This document shows positions 36,988-47,138 of a stretch of DNA of 64,000 nucleotides, piece by piece (position 1 is the first letter of the stretch; each line of letters begins with the position of its first letter). The notes under the pieces are model-generated. The model was not told the origin of the DNA. It saw nothing but the letters and a program-made list of their open reading frames with translations, and made no database searches. The position numbers and the translations under genes are program-made. Source of the stretch: Phyllobacteriaceae bacterium UBA1940 (lineage in GTDB: Bacteria; Pseudomonadota; Alphaproteobacteria; Rhizobiales; Rhizobiaceae). Where the stretch lies: the NCBI GenBank assembly GCA_002336975.1, contig DDFA01000048.1:27730-91729 (forward strand). The letters run 5' to 3'.

Positions 36988-38442
36988 ATGCAGGTTACCG
37001 AGACGCTGAACAGCGGATTGAAGCGTGAGCTCAAGGTCGTTGTGCCGGCCAGCGACATGGAACAGCGCCTGGCGGGCCGCTTGAACGACGCGCGCGGCAA
37101 GGCGCGCATCAACGGCTTCCGCCCCGGCAAGGTGCCGGTTGCGCATCTGCGCAAGGTCTACGGCAAGTCGTTCATGGCCGAGGTCGTCAACGAGATCCTC
37201 AACAATTCGAGCCGCGACATCCTCGCCGAGCGTGGCGAAAAGGCCGCCATGCAGCCCGAAGTCGTGATGACCGAGGACGAGAAGGAAGCCGAACAGATCC
37301 TCGCCGGCAAGAAGGACTTCGAGTTCGTCCTGAATTACGAGGTCATTCCCGCCATCGAGGTCCAAGATTTCACCGGCATCAAGGTGAAGCGCCAGGTGCT
37401 CGACCTGCCGGAAGACGAGGTTCAGGCGCAGATGGAGCGCGTCGCCGAGTCGGCCCGCAGCTACGAGCCCAGGAAGGGCAAGTCGGAAGAGGGCGACCGC
37501 GTCACCATCGACTTCGTCGGCAAGCTCGACGGCGTTGCCTTCGACGGCGGCGCCGGCGAGGACCAGAATCTGGTGCTCGGCTCCAAGACCTTCATTCCCG
37601 GCTTCGAGGAACAGATCGTTGGTCTGAAGGCCGGCGACGAGAAGGTGATCTCCGTCACCTTCCCGGAAAACTATCAGGCGGCGCATCTGGCCGGCAAGGA
37701 AGCCACCTTCGACATCACCGTCAAGGAAGTGGCCAAGCCCGGCAAGCTCGAGATCAACGACGAGGTCGCCAAGAACCTCGGTCTGGAATCGGCGGAAAAA
37801 CTGCGCGAGATCGTCCAGAGCCAGCTCGAGAGCCAGTATGGCGCCTTGACCCGCCAGAAGGTGAAGCGCGAGTTGCTTGACGCGCTCGACGCCCAGTATT
37901 CCTTCGAGGCGCCGTCGAAGCTGGTCGAGGCCGAGTTCGGCAATATCTGGAACCAGGTCAACGCCGACCTCGCCCAGGCCGGAAAAACCTTCGCTGACGA
38001 GGACACCACCGAGGACGAGGCGCGCGCCGAATATCAGCGCCTGGCGGAACGCCGGGTGCGTCTTGGCCTCGTGCTCGCCGAGATCGGCGAACAGGCAAAG
38101 ATCCAGATCACCGACGACGAGATGCAGCGGGCGCTGTTCGAATTCGTCCGCCGCTATCCCGGTCAGGAGCAGGAGGTCTATGACTTCTACCGCCAGAACC
38201 CGACTGCGCTCGCCAATCTGCGCGCGCCGCTGTTCGAGGAGAAGGTGGTCGATCATTTGCTGAGCCAGGTCAACGTCACCGACGTGAAAGTGTCGAAGGA
38301 CGAACTGCTCGCTGACGACGAGGACGACGCGGCGGAGAAGAAGCCGGCCAAGAAGGCCGCCAAGGCGAAGAAGGCCGACGATGGCGACGCGGCTGAAAAG
38401 CCAGCCAAGAAGAAGGCGGCGAAGAAGTCCGACGCCGAATAA
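36988..38442 (+). CDS. tig: Trigger factor
   Basis: A 484-residue ribosome-associated chaperone and peptidyl-prolyl isomerase. The ribosome-docking signature NGFRPGKVP is at about residue 43, the FKBP-like domain spans about 160-245 ([14 protein letters not shown]), and the C-terminal chaperone arms follow. The last 40 residues are a Lys/Ala/Asp-rich repeat tail ([12 protein letters not shown]), longer than in the E. coli protein and possibly an additional RNA-contacting tail. Start at ATG 36988 has AAGG upstream. Confidence 0.96.
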   Translation: MQVTETLNSGLKRELKVVVPASDMEQRLAGRLNDARGKARINGFRPGKVPVAHLRKVYGKSFMAEVVNEILNNSSRDILAERGEKAAMQPEVVMTEDEKEAEQILAGKKDFEFVLNYEVIPAIEVQDFTGIKVKRQVLDLPEDEVQAQMERVAESARSYEPRKGKSEEGDRVTIDFVGKLDGVAFDGGAGEDQNLVLGSKTFIPGFEEQIVGLKAGDEKVISVTFPENYQAAHLAGKEATFDITVKEVAKPGKLEINDEVAKNLGLESAEKLREIVQSQLESQYGALTRQKVKRELLDALDAQYSFEAPSKLVEAEFGNIWNQVNADLAQAGKTFADEDTTEDEARAEYQRLAERRVRLGLVLAEIGEQAKIQITDDEMQRALFEFVRRYPGQEQEVYDFYRQNPTALANLRAPLFEEKVVDHLLSQVNVTDVKVSKDELLADDEDDAAEKKPAKKAAKAKKADDGDAAEKPAKKKAAKKSDAE

Positions 38443-38462
38443 TCTCCCGGTTCCGGGATCGA

Positions 38463-38488
38463 CAAAGGCCGCCTCCGGGCGGCCTTTG
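38463..38488 (+). terminator. Intrinsic terminator after tig
   Basis: CAAAGGCCGCC and GGCGGCCTTTG form an 11-bp perfect stem around TCCG, followed by CTTTTTGG. It lies 20 bp after the tig stop. Confidence 0.85.
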
Positions 38489-38530
38489 CTTTTTGGGCGT
38501 AAGGTGAGGGATCAGGCGAGAGCGAAAAAC

Positions 38531-39142
38531 ATGACCGAAGCCGACATCGCAGCCGAAATCGTCGCCCGCGGCGCGGCGGCGGGCCGGTTCATCGTCGCGG
38601 TCGCCGGACCGCCCGGCGCTGGAAAATCGACCCTGTCGGCGCGGCTGGTGGAACTGCTGCCGGCAGGCGAGGCCGCGCTGCTTCAGGCCGACGGTTTCCA
38701 CTACGACAACGGCCTGCTCGACCGGCTTGGCCGCCGCGCGCGCAAGGGCGCGCCCGACACGTTCGACTGCCGCGGGCTGGAAGTGACGCTGAACCGGCTG
38801 CGCGCCCGCGAGGATCGCGTCGTCGTCCCGATTTTTGACCGCCAACTGGACGTTGCCCGCGCCGGTGCGGCGCAAATCGACAGTTCGGTCCGCTATGTCG
38901 TGGTCGAGGGCAACTATCTGCTGGTCGATCAGGCGCCCTGGAACAACCTGGCGCAGCTGTTTGACCTGACGATGATGATACGGACCCCGAGTGCGGAGCT
39001 TGAGCGGCGGCTGGTCGAGCGATGGCTGTGCCACGGCCACGGCCGCGAGCAGGCGGTGGCGCGGGCGCAATCCAACGATCTGCCCAATGCGGATTATGTC
39101 GTCAGGCACAGCCTTGCGGCCCACTTGAACATTGTCCAGTAG
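38531..39142 (+). CDS. P-loop kinase of the uridine kinase/pantothenate kinase-like family
   Basis: A 203-residue kinase. Walker A is VAVAGPPGAGKSTLSARL, the substrate-site segment is QADGFHYDN, and the lid region carries ERRLVERWLCHGHGREQAVARAQSND, as in the nucleoside/nucleotide kinase family that includes fructokinase-like FrcK and YggC. It phosphorylates a sugar, nucleoside or pantothenate analogue in the cytoplasm; the substrate is undecided. It stands alone after the tig terminator. Confidence 0.88.
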   Translation: MTEADIAAEIVARGAAAGRFIVAVAGPPGAGKSTLSARLVELLPAGEAALLQADGFHYDNGLLDRLGRRARKGAPDTFDCRGLEVTLNRLRAREDRVVVPIFDRQLDVARAGAAQIDSSVRYVVVEGNYLLVDQAPWNNLAQLFDLTMMIRTPSAELERRLVERWLCHGHGREQAVARAQSNDLPNADYVVRHSLAAHLNIVQ

Positions 39143-39182
39143 GCTGCGAGGGGCTTTTTTGGTGGATTGATCGAGGCCGCGT

Positions 39183-39677
39183 TTAGGGCGGTCCGGTCTG
39201 GTGACGCCAGAAGCTGTTGGATGCGGGCTGATCGCCGCAAACAGCCGCCAGACCAATCCATGCCGCCACGACTGCCGCTGTCGTCCGCGCCAATTCACCG
39301 GCGGCGGCGCGCGGGCCGGCCCGGCGACGCAGTGAGCGCCGCGAGGCAAGCATCAGCAGCGCCAGCGACAAGGCCAGTTGCCTGAGCGATGCCGCGAGAC
39401 GAAGAATGTGGCCGGCGTGGCCGTCGCGCCCGCCGGGCGTCTGCAACGACTGCGGCCCGCCGGGCAGGGCCGGCAATAGGTCGCAATCGTCGAGGTCGAG
39501 ATCGAAAATGAACGCCTTTGCGGCCAGTTCGGCATGGCCGATCGCCAACAACAGGCGACTGTCGAGCGGCAGGCCAGCGGCGGCCAGGCGTTCGACCAGC
39601 CCGGCGAGCGACAACAACAGCGCCACGATGCGCTGTAATGCGTCCCACCTGTTTTCGTCTGCCTCGTCCCAGTCCAT
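39183..39677 (-). CDS. Hypothetical protein, rhizobial
   Basis: A 164-residue protein of no recognised family. It begins MDWDEADENRWDALQRIVALLLSL and has a hydrophobic helix (RIVALLLSLAGLVERL), a Leu-rich segment and a cluster of Arg around SRRSLRRRAGPR. Codon composition matches neighbours, and it fills a gap between the kinase and radC, but it could be partly spurious. Confidence 0.5.
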   Translation of the reverse strand: MDWDEADENRWDALQRIVALLLSLAGLVERLAAAGLPLDSRLLLAIGHAELAAKAFIFDLDLDDCDLLPALPGGPQSLQTPGGRDGHAGHILRLAASLRQLALSLALLMLASRRSLRRRAGPRAAAGELARTTAAVVAAWIGLAAVCGDQPASNSFWRHQTGPP

Positions 39678-39746
39678 CGAAAAAGCCCCGTTGTTCCGGC
39701 GCTGCGATTTTGGGGGACGCGGACGGGGTGGGGGATAATTTTTCTT

Positions 39747-40502
39747 TCAGATCAGCTTCAGCCCCTTCAGCGAGGCGTGGCCGTCGCGGCCGATGATGAT
39801 GTGGTCGTGCACCGAAATGCCCAGCGCCCTGGCCCCGTCGACAATGGTTCTGGTCATGTCGATGTCGGCCCGCGACGGCGTCGGGTCGCCGGACGGGTGA
39901 TTGTGCACCAGGATAATGGCGCTGGCCGACAGTTCCAGCGCCCGGCGCACCACTTCGCGCGGATAGACCGGGGTGTGGTCGACCGTGCCCTGCTGCTGCA
40001 CCTCGTCGGCGATCAGCCCGTTCTTCTTGTCGAGGAACAGGATGCGGAACTGCTCGCGCTGCTCGAACGCCATCGCGGCGCGGCAGTAGTCGAGCACCTG
40101 CAGCCAGGACGACAGCACCTTGCGCCCCTTGATCGCGCCCTTGGTCATGCGCTGGGCGGCGGCGGCGACGAGTTTCAGGTCGAACGCGATCGACTTGCCG
40201 ACGCCGGCGGTCTCGGCCAGACGCTCCGCCGGCGCGCCCAGCACCTGCGCCAGCGAGCCGAAACGGTCGATCAGCGCCTTGGCCAGCGGCTTAGTGTCGG
40301 CGCGCGGGATCGAGCGGAACAGGAGCAGCTCCAGCAATTCATAGTCGGCCAGCGCCTCGTTGCCCGACGCGCGCAGCCGCTCGCGCAGACGTTCCCGATG
40401 GCCGTGGAAATGCGCGGCAGCGGGCTTTTTCGGCGACCGCGCCAAGGGTTGCGCCGGCTGCTCGGCAAACAATCCGCGTTCGTCGGTGTCTTCGTCAGCC
40501 AT
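39747..40502 (-). CDS. radC: RadC-family JAMM/MPN protein
   Basis: A 251-residue protein. The N-terminal helix-hairpin-helix ([10 protein letters not shown]...AGVGKSIAF) precedes the JAMM metalloprotease-like domain with [18 protein letters not shown], which holds the HxH and Asp zinc ligands. RadC was named as a DNA repair protein but its biochemical role is unclear. It follows map on the same strand with a 63-bp gap. Confidence 0.93.
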   Translation of the reverse strand: MADEDTDERGLFAEQPAQPLARSPKKPAAAHFHGHRERLRERLRASGNEALADYELLELLLFRSIPRADTKPLAKALIDRFGSLAQVLGAPAERLAETAGVGKSIAFDLKLVAAAAQRMTKGAIKGRKVLSSWLQVLDYCRAAMAFEQREQFRILFLDKKNGLIADEVQQQGTVDHTPVYPREVVRRALELSASAIILVHNHPSGDPTPSRADIDMTRTIVDGARALGISVHDHIIIGRDGHASLKGLKLI

Positions 40503-40565
40503 CCCGCCTCCGGGATGGAGCTTAGAGCGTGATTGCGTCGGGTTGCAACTCCGCCTTGGCGGGCG

Positions 40566-41396
40566 TCAGGCGGGCAGCCCCGGCCGGTCAAGGCCGGCGG
40601 GCGACAGCGTGAAAATCTCGCAGCCGGCATCTGTGACGCCAACCGTGTGCTCATATTGCGCCGACAGCGAGCGGTCGCGGGTCACGGCGGTCCAGCCGTC
40701 GGCCAGAACCTTGACGTGCGGCCGGCCGAGATTAATCATCGGTTCGACGGTGAAGATCATGCCGGGGCGCATCTCGACGCCTTCGCCGGGCGTGCCGTAG
40801 TGCAGGATGTTGGGCGCGTCGTGGAACAGCAGCCCGACGCCGTGGCCGCAGAAATCGCGCACCACCGAGCAGCGTTCGGCCTCGGCATAGGTCTGGATCG
40901 CGGCGCCGATGACGCCGGTGCGCAGGCCGGGCCTGATCGCCGCAATGCCGCGCATCATCGATTCATACGTCACTTCCATCAACCGTTCGGCTGCGCGCTT
41001 GATCCGTCCGACCGGATACATCCGAGACGAATCGCCATGCCAGCCGTCGAGGATGTAGGTGACGTCGACATTGACGATGTCGCCGTCGCGCAGCGGCTTG
41101 GCGTCCGGAATGCCGTGGCAGACCACGTGGTTGATCGAGGTGCAGGTGGATTTGGTGTAGCCGCGATAGTTCAGCGTCGCCGGCAGCGCACCGTGGTCCA
41201 TGCCGAATTCGAACACGAACCGGTCGATCCGGTCGGTGGGCACGCCCGGCTCGATCAGCGACGTCACCTCGTCGAGGCAGCGCGCCGTCAACTGGCACGC
41301 CTTGCGCATGCCCTCGAACGCCTCGGCGTCGTAGAGGCGGATCTGCCCCGTATTCTTGCCCGGCGCGGGCGTTGCTTCGACGTAAGTGACCATCAT
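40566..41396 (-). CDS. map: Methionine aminopeptidase type I
   Basis: A 276-residue pita-bread metallopeptidase removing the initiator Met from nascent proteins. The conserved INHVVCHGIPD block, the metal Asp in GDIVNVDVTY, and His in CGHGVGLLFH plus Glu in FTVEPMIN are present. ATG 41396 is chosen because AGGA lies 7 nt upstream. Zn/Co ligands appear intact. Confidence 0.95.
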   Translation of the reverse strand: MMVTYVEATPAPGKNTGQIRLYDAEAFEGMRKACQLTARCLDEVTSLIEPGVPTDRIDRFVFEFGMDHGALPATLNYRGYTKSTCTSINHVVCHGIPDAKPLRDGDIVNVDVTYILDGWHGDSSRMYPVGRIKRAAERLMEVTYESMMRGIAAIRPGLRTGVIGAAIQTYAEAERCSVVRDFCGHGVGLLFHDAPNILHYGTPGEGVEMRPGMIFTVEPMINLGRPHVKVLADGWTAVTRDRSLSAQYEHTVGVTDAGCEIFTLSPAGLDRPGLPA

Positions 41397-41504
41397 GACA
41401 ATCCTGTTGCCTGTCATGTGCCACCGCGGCGGCGCAGTTTCAAGTTTGTCGCGCAACCGCGCCGGTGGCGGCGGCCCGCTGCCGGGACGGTTGTCGCGCG
41501 CGGC

Positions 41505-41741
41505 TTATTTCGCCGATTTTTTGGCCGGCTTCGCCTTTGACGCTGCTGTTTTCGCCGCCGCCTTGGGCTTGGCGGCCGGTTTCGGTCTGGCGGCGGGCTT
41601 TGCCCTGGCGGCCGCGTCTTCGGCGTCGATCTCGCCTTCGGCTTCGATCCAGTGGCGCGGTCCATGCCCGTCGGGGCGGCCCTCGCGCAGCCAGATCTCG
41701 TGCGCCCGTTGCCGGACCCGTTCTTCCCGATCACTGCTCAT
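41505..41741 (-). CDS. DUF2934 protein with basic Ala/Lys tail
   Basis: A 78-residue protein. The DUF2934 motif MSSDREERVRQRAHEIW and LREGRPDGHGPRHW fills the first 32 residues; the second half is a low-complexity AKPAARPKPAAK-like tail similar to histone H1 and to the trigger factor tail 3 kb away. It probably binds nucleic acid. The function is unknown. Confidence 0.82.
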   Translation of the reverse strand: MSSDREERVRQRAHEIWLREGRPDGHGPRHWIEAEGEIDAEDAAARAKPAARPKPAAKPKAAAKTAASKAKPAKKSAK

Positions 41742-41837
41742 GGCTGATCTCCGATTCCATGCAAGGACGAGTATGGAGACAAATCGGCCAAACTCCATCG
41801 AAATGATGCAGCGATCCGGTCGGCGAAACAGGGAAGG

Positions 41838-41912
41838 TGGTACGCCCTAGGGGAATCGAACCCCTCTCTGCACCGTGAAAGGGTGCCGTCCTAACCGATA
41901 GACGAAGGGCGC
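41838..41912 (-). tRNA. tRNA-Glu (anticodon TTC)
   Basis: A 75-nt cloverleaf on the minus strand: acceptor GCGCCCT/AGGGCGT, D arm with GTCTATCGGTTAGGAC, anticodon loop CTTTCAC (TTC), T arm with AGGGG-TTCGATT-CCCCT and an encoded CCA. Confidence 0.97.
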
Positions 41913-41982
41913 GTAGCCGGGGGCCTCTATAGTCAGCTTCGCGGCGCTGGGCAACCCCGGTCGGGCACAGTTTTTTATCCTT

Positions 41983-42780
41983 TTACAATTGCATGAAGGC
42001 CATCGCCGCATGAGGCGCGCGAACCTTGCCCTCATGGATGAAATAAACGAACACGTCGCGCGGCTTTTGCGCCGCCCGGCGGGCGGGATCGGCATAGGGC
42101 AGGTCGTCCGGCTGGCCGCCCGACGCCCAGACGCCGGCGCGCCCGCGCCAGGCGGCCAGGTCCGATCCGGAATAGCCGGTGGCGATGTCGTCCTGGCCCT
42201 TTTGCAGCCGCGCATAGATGAAGTCGCCGGTGACGTCGGCGAATTCGGGATAGTCGTGATGGTGGGCGTAGCAGATGGCGCAGCCATTGCGTTCGGCCAT
42301 GGCGACGAATTCCGGCACGGCGAAACTGGGGTGCCTGACCTCCAGCGCGTGGCGCAGCGCTATCCCGTGCAATTGCCGCGGCAGCAGCTTCAGAAACGCC
42401 TCGAAATCGTCCGGCTCGAATTTCTTGGTGTTGGCGAACTGCCACACGATCGGCCCGAGCTTGGGCCCGAGCTCCTCGAGCCCCTGGGCGAAGAACTTCG
42501 CCATCGATTCGCCGGCGTCGGCCAGCACCTTGCGGTTGGTGACGAAGCGGTTGCCCTTGATAGAGAAGACAAAGCCGTCCGGCGTCTCGGCGTTCCACTT
42601 GGCGTAGGTTTCCGGCTTGAAGCCGGAATAATAGGTGCCGTTGACCTCGATGGTCGGCACCTGCCGCGAGGCGTATTCCAGCTGCCTCTTCTTCGACAGG
42701 TCGCCGGGATAAAACGTCCCTTCCCACGGCTCAAAGGTCCATCCGCCCATGCCGGCGCGGATTGCTGCATTGCTGGTCAT
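41983..42780 (-). CDS. DUF72 (YecE-like) protein
   Basis: A 265-residue TIM-barrel protein. MGGWTFEPWEGTFYPGDLSKK is the opening motif and HPSFAVPEFVAMAERNG with the strand-end YFIHEGKVRAPHAA complete it. DUF72 proteins have a TIM-barrel fold with a conserved negatively charged pocket and unknown activity. It follows tRNA-Glu in the window and is on the same strand as dprA, which is 95 bp upstream of its start. Confidence 0.88.
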   Translation of the reverse strand: MTSNAAIRAGMGGWTFEPWEGTFYPGDLSKKRQLEYASRQVPTIEVNGTYYSGFKPETYAKWNAETPDGFVFSIKGNRFVTNRKVLADAGESMAKFFAQGLEELGPKLGPIVWQFANTKKFEPDDFEAFLKLLPRQLHGIALRHALEVRHPSFAVPEFVAMAERNGCAICYAHHHDYPEFADVTGDFIYARLQKGQDDIATGYSGSDLAAWRGRAGVWASGGQPDDLPYADPARRAAQKPRDVFVYFIHEGKVRAPHAAMAFMQL

Positions 42781-42875
42781 CTGATTGTCCCGATGCGTCT
42801 CGAACGGCGATTATCGGCGCTGCGGCCGTCGTCGCGCAACCCGAAAACCGGCGTGGCTCATCGCTGCTGACATAT

Positions 42876-43988
42876 TCAGATCATCGACACATGGCCGCCG
42901 GAATGGCGTTCGAGCCGGCCGGCGAGGTCGAGTTCCAGCAGGATCATGAACACCTGCGCCGGGTGCAGCCCGGTGTGGCGGATGATCTCGTCGACGCCGG
43001 TGGGCGTCGGCCCCAGCGCCTCGATGACCTTGTCGCGGTCGCTGTCGCGCGGCGGCTCGCTGGCGGAAAAATCCGGCGGTTCGTCCAGCCGGTCGCGCGA
43101 TCTTGGAGGCTCGCCGACCTGCGGCGCGATCGCCGCCAGAATATCGGCGGTCTCGGTCACCAGGATCGCGCCGTCCTTCAACAGCCCGTTGGTTCCCGCC
43201 GCGCGCGGGTCGAGCGGCGAGCCGGGCACGGCGAACACCAGCCGGCCGAGTTCGCCGGCCATGCGGGCGCTGATCAGCGAGCCGGAGCGCAGCGCCGCCT
43301 CCACCACCACCAGCCCCAGCGACAGCCCGGCGACGATGCGGTTGCGGCGCGGAAAATCGCGGGCGCGCGGCTCCCAGCCGAACGGCATTTCCGACACCGC
43401 CGCGCCGGCGCCGTCGACGATGCGCTCCAACAGGCCGAGGTTTTCGGGCGGGTAGGGGCGGTCGAGGCCGCCCGCCAGCACCGCCACCGTGCCGGTCGCC
43501 AGCGCGCCCTCATGGGCGGCCGCGTCAATGCCGCGGGCGAGGCCAGAAATCACGCAATAGCCGCCGGCGCCAAGTTCCGAGGCCAGCATCCGCGCCATCC
43601 GCACGCCGGCAAGCGAGGCGTTGCGCGCGCCCACGATCGCCACCCCCGGCATGGCGAATGTGCCGGCGTCGCCGATCACCGCAAGCATCGGCGGCGGGTT
43701 GTCGCTGCGGCGCAGCGTTTGCGGATAGTCCGGCTCGCCGAGCGCCACGAACCGGGCGCCGGCGCGCGCCGCGGCGTCAAGCTCGTCTTCGATCGCCGCG
43801 ACCGACGGCACGTTCGGCAGCCGGACGCCGCCCCCCTGGCGCACCAGTTCGGGCAGCATCTCGATGGCGGTCTCGGCGGTTCCGAAACGGTTGATCAGGT
43901 CGCGAAAGGTCGCCGGGCCGATCGTCTCGGTGCGGATCAGCCGCAGCCAGGCCAGTCTCTGCTTGTCGCTGAGGCGCGGACCCGCCAA
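42876..43988 (-). CDS. dprA: DNA-processing protein DprA
   Basis: A 370-residue RecA-loading protein of natural transformation and DNA uptake. An N-terminal SAM-like domain precedes the Rossmann domain, with GVAIVGARNASLAGVRMAR near residue 117 and the GLARGIDAAAHEGAL nucleic-acid-binding motif. The C-terminal winged helix (PTGVDEIIRHTGLHPAQVFMIL) is present. It ends the pyrB-pyrC'-plsY-84aa-dprA run. Confidence 0.94.
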   Translation of the reverse strand: MAGPRLSDKQRLAWLRLIRTETIGPATFRDLINRFGTAETAIEMLPELVRQGGGVRLPNVPSVAAIEDELDAAARAGARFVALGEPDYPQTLRRSDNPPPMLAVIGDAGTFAMPGVAIVGARNASLAGVRMARMLASELGAGGYCVISGLARGIDAAAHEGALATGTVAVLAGGLDRPYPPENLGLLERIVDGAGAAVSEMPFGWEPRARDFPRRNRIVAGLSLGLVVVEAALRSGSLISARMAGELGRLVFAVPGSPLDPRAAGTNGLLKDGAILVTETADILAAIAPQVGEPPRSRDRLDEPPDFSASEPPRDSDRDKVIEALGPTPTGVDEIIRHTGLHPAQVFMILLELDLAGRLERHSGGHVSMI

Positions 43989-44003
43989 CCGATCGCCTCC
44001 CGT

Positions 44004-44255
44004 TCAGGGGCGGAAAAACCGCCACAGCGCCAATGCCGACGCCAGCGCCAGGATCGGGTAGATCAGCACAAGGTCGACCCGGATGTTGCACTCGCCGACG
44101 CACCAGCGCAGCTGCATCATATATTCATAGCCGCCATAGGCGGCCCAGCAGATCGCCGCCAGCAGCATCGCCCACGCATTGCGCATGCGCCAGCCGACAA
44201 GGAAGGCCGCCGCGACGACGAAGCTGGCCCAGGGAAATGCGATCAGGATCGCCAT
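44004..44255 (-). CDS. Small membrane protein
   Basis: An 83-residue protein with about three hydrophobic segments (ILIAFPWASFVVAAAFLVGWRM; AWAMLLAAICWAAYGGYEY; LVLIYPILALASALALW). It is placed between plsY and dprA with gaps of 15-16 bp on both sides, so it is in the same transcript. It begins at MAILIAFPWA. No known family is recognised; similar small proteins occur at this position in rhizobia. Confidence 0.7.
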   Translation of the reverse strand: MAILIAFPWASFVVAAAFLVGWRMRNAWAMLLAAICWAAYGGYEYMMQLRWCVGECNIRVDLVLIYPILALASALALWRFFRP

Positions 44256-44271
44256 GTCGTCAACCACATCG

Positions 44272-44886
44272 TCATCCCGACGCCCCGATCTTCGATTCAT
44301 TGCCGTCGAGCAGCCGCCTTATATTGGCGTGGTGTTTGGCGAAGACGATGATGCTCATCGCCGTAAACAGCCAGGCGAGGGCCATCGGACCCGACCAGAA
44401 CAGGTAGATCGGCACGGCGACCGCGGCGACCAGGGCGGCCAGCGACGAATATTTCGACAGCCAGGCGACCGCCAGCCACACCACCGCGAACACCAGCGCC
44501 GCCTTCCACGCCAGCGCGATCAGCACGCCGAGATAGGTGGCGACGCCCTTGCCGCCCTTGAAGCCGAGCCACACCGGCAGCAGATGGCCGATGAAGGCGG
44601 CGAAACCCGCCGCCATCGCCAGGCCCGGCCCCCAGATGCCCGCCACCAGCACCGCGACCGTGCCCTTGAGCATGTCGGCCAGCAGCGTCAGCGCCGCCAG
44701 TTTCTTGTTGCCGGTGCGCAGCACATTGGTCGCGCCGATATTGCCGGAGCCGATCTTGCGCACGTCGCCCATGCCGGCGATGCGGGTGATCAGCAGGCCG
44801 AAGGGGATCGAACCGAGCAGATAGCCGAAGATGATCGCGGCGACGTAATAAGGCAGGTTGCCCGCCCAATCGACCTGGTCAGCCAT
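44272..44886 (-). CDS. plsY: Acyl-phosphate glycerol-3-phosphate acyltransferase PlsY
   Basis: A 204-residue membrane enzyme with five or more helices that starts phospholipid synthesis. [14 protein letters not shown] is the conserved motif, followed by [20 protein letters not shown], the acyl phosphate and G3P site. It transfers acyl groups from acyl phosphate to glycerol 3-phosphate. Start 44886 lies 6 bp downstream of pyrC'. Confidence 0.95.
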   Translation of the reverse strand: MADQVDWAGNLPYYVAAIIFGYLLGSIPFGLLITRIAGMGDVRKIGSGNIGATNVLRTGNKKLAALTLLADMLKGTVAVLVAGIWGPGLAMAAGFAAFIGHLLPVWLGFKGGKGVATYLGVLIALAWKAALVFAVVWLAVAWLSKYSSLAALVAAVAVPIYLFWSGPMALAWLFTAMSIIVFAKHHANIRRLLDGNESKIGASG

Positions 44887-44892
44887 GTTTTG

Positions 44893-46179
44893 CTACCCCC
44901 TGGAAAACACTGTGCGGCCGCCCACCACGGTTTGCAAGACCTCGCCCTGCAGCCGCGCGCCCTCGAAACAGCTGTTCTTCGACAGCGAGCGCAGTCGGCT
45001 CTCCTGCACAATCCACGGCGCGTCGAGGTCGACGACGATCAGGTCGGCCGGGCCGCCCGGCGACAGCGTGCCGCCCGGCAGGCCGAAAATCCGCGCCGGA
45101 TTGGCGCTGAGCGTTTCGGTGAGGCGCAGCAGCGACAGGTCGCCATTGTGATAGAGCCTGAGCGCCACCGCCAGCAGCGTCTCCAGCCCGACCGCGCCCG
45201 GCGCGGCGTCGGCGAAGGGCAGGCGCTTGGTGTCGACGTCCTGCGGGTCGTGCGAGGAACTGATCAGGTCGATCGCGCCGTCGCGCAGCGCCTCGATCAT
45301 CTCCTGCCGGTCGTCTTCGGCGCGCAGCGGCGGCGACAGCCGGAAAAAGGTGCGGTATTCGCCGACGTCGTTTTCGTTGAGCGCCAGATTGTGGATGGCG
45401 ACGCCCGCCGTGACATTGGCGCCGTCGGCCTTGGCGCGGGCGACGGCCGCCGCCGACAGGCCGGTCGAGATTTTCGCGGCGTGATAGCCGCCTCGGGTCA
45501 GCCGCGCCAGCAGCAGGTCGCGCTCGAGCGGGATCGCCTCGGCCTCGCGCGGAATGCCTGGCAGGCCGAGCCAGCTGGCGTAAAGCCCCTCGTTCATGAC
45601 GCCTGCGCCAAGGTCGCGGTCGAGCGTCTCATGCGAGATCACCGCGCCGAAATCGCGCGCATAGGTCAGCGCCCGGCGCATCACCAGCGAATTGGCGATG
45701 GTGTGGCGGCCTTCGGTGAACATCACCGCGCCGGCCTCGCGCAGCAGGCCGAACTCGGTCATTTCCGAGCCGTTGAAGCCGCGCGTGATCGCAGCCGAGG
45801 GATGGATGCGCACCGTGGCGGTGTCGCGCGCCGCGCGCTGCACGAACTCCACCAGCGCGACGTCGTCGATCACCGGCTTGGCGTCGGGCATCATCACCAG
45901 CGAGGTGACGCCGCCGGCGGCCGCCGCCGCGCCGGCCGACGCGATCGTCTCGCGGTGCTCGGCGCCGGGTTCGCCGATGAAGACGCGGGTGTCGATCAGG
46001 CCTGGCAGGATCGCCTTGCCGGCGCAGTCGACCACGCTCGCCCCGTCCGGTGCGCCCTGGTTCAGCGCCGAGCGGCCCGAGGCGGCGATGCGGCCGTTCT
46101 CGACCACCAGCGCGCCGATCTCGTCGACGCCGCGGCCGGGGTCGACGATCCGCGCATTGGCGAAGACGGTCGCGGTCAT
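44893..46179 (-). CDS. pyrC: Dihydroorotase-like protein lacking zinc ligands (PyrC'/PyrX)
   Basis: A 428-residue amidohydrolase-fold protein. The metal HxH of active dihydroorotases (following PGLID) is replaced: [14 protein letters not shown] has neither His. The later [12 protein letters not shown] also departs from the active-site SDHAPH motif. It overlaps pyrB by 4 bp. This matches non-catalytic PyrC' proteins that form a scaffold complex with aspartate carbamoyltransferase. An active dihydroorotase should lie elsewhere in the genome. Confidence 0.9.
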   Translation of the reverse strand: MTATVFANARIVDPGRGVDEIGALVVENGRIAASGRSALNQGAPDGASVVDCAGKAILPGLIDTRVFIGEPGAEHRETIASAGAAAAAGGVTSLVMMPDAKPVIDDVALVEFVQRAARDTATVRIHPSAAITRGFNGSEMTEFGLLREAGAVMFTEGRHTIANSLVMRRALTYARDFGAVISHETLDRDLGAGVMNEGLYASWLGLPGIPREAEAIPLERDLLLARLTRGGYHAAKISTGLSAAAVARAKADGANVTAGVAIHNLALNENDVGEYRTFFRLSPPLRAEDDRQEMIEALRDGAIDLISSSHDPQDVDTKRLPFADAAPGAVGLETLLAVALRLYHNGDLSLLRLTETLSANPARIFGLPGGTLSPGGPADLIVVDLDAPWIVQESRLRSLSKNSCFEGARLQGEVLQTVVGGRTVFSRG

Positions 46180-47138
46180 GGTTTCGATCCGGCGTTGCGG
46201 CGCGGGTCGAGCAGGGCCTGCATCACCGCCATGCGCACGGCGACCCCCATCTCGACCTGCTCCTGGATGACGCTTTGCGGCCCGTCAGCGATTTCGGACG
46301 CAATCTCGACGCCGCGGTTCATCGGTCCCGGATGCATCACCAGCGCGCCGTCGCCGGCCAGCGCCAGCTTCTTCGCGTCGAGGCCGAAATAGTGGAAATA
46401 TTCGCGCACCGACGGCACGAACGCACCGTCCATGCGCTCGCGCTGCAGCCGCAGCATCATCACCACATCGACGTCCTTCAGTCCGTCTTCCATCGTGTGG
46501 AACACCTCGACGCCCATCCTGGCGATGCCCGACGGCAGCAGCGTCGACGGCGCCACCGCGCGCACCCGCGCCCCCAGCGCGTTGAGCAGCAGGATGTTGG
46601 AGCGCGCCACCCGCGAATGCAGGATGTCGCCGCAGATCGCCACGGTCAGCTTGTGCAGCGGGCCTTTCGCGCGGCGGATGGTCAGCGCGTCGAGCAGCGC
46701 CTGGGTGGGATGTTCATGCGCGCCGTCGCCGGCGTTGACCACCGAACAGGCGACTTTTTGCGCCAGCAGCGCCGCCGCGCCGGCCGAGGAATGGCGGATG
46801 ATCAAAATGTCGGGCCGCATCGCGTTCAGGGTCATCGCGGTGTCGATCAGAGTCTCGCCCTTCTTCACCGACGACGATGCGACCGACATGTTCATCACAT
46901 CCGCGCCGAGGCGTTTGCCCGCCAGTTCGAACGACGCCTGGGTGCGGGTCGAAGCCTCGAAGAACAGGTTGATCTGGGTGCGGCCGCGCAGGCTGCTGGA
47001 TTTCTTCTCGCTCTGCCTGGACAGAGCTATCGCCTCGTCGGCCCGGTCGAGCAACATCTCGATGTCGCCGGGCGACAGCCCGTTGATGCCAAGCAGGTGG
47101 CGGTGCGGATAGATCGGCGTGTCGGGCGCTGAGGTCAT
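46176..47138 (-). CDS. pyrB: Aspartate carbamoyltransferase catalytic subunit
   Basis: A 320-residue enzyme that joins carbamoyl phosphate and aspartate in pyrimidine synthesis. [22 protein letters not shown] contains the STRT phosphate loop, and [14 protein letters not shown] and [13 protein letters not shown] are further active-site motifs. No pyrI is present; the neighbouring PyrC' is likely its partner. It starts the minus-strand pyrB-pyrC'-plsY run. Confidence 0.96.
   Translation of the reverse strand: MTSAPDTPIYPHRHLLGINGLSPGDIEMLLDRADEAIALSRQSEKKSSSLRGRTQINLFFEASTRTQASFELAGKRLGADVMNMSVASSSVKKGETLIDTAMTLNAMRPDILIIRHSSAGAAALLAQKVACSVVNAGDGAHEHPTQALLDALTIRRAKGPLHKLTVAICGDILHSRVARSNILLLNALGARVRAVAPSTLLPSGIARMGVEVFHTMEDGLKDVDVVMMLRLQRERMDGAFVPSVREYFHYFGLDAKKLALAGDGALVMHPGPMNRGVEIASEIADGPQSVIQEQVEMGVAVRMAVMQALLDPRRNAGSKP

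Noticed and set aside
35956-38256. A 766-codon minus-strand frame spanning the GDYXXLXY gene, tRNA-Leu and trigger factor.
   Set aside because: It crosses a tRNA and two confidently recognised genes and shows no conserved motif.
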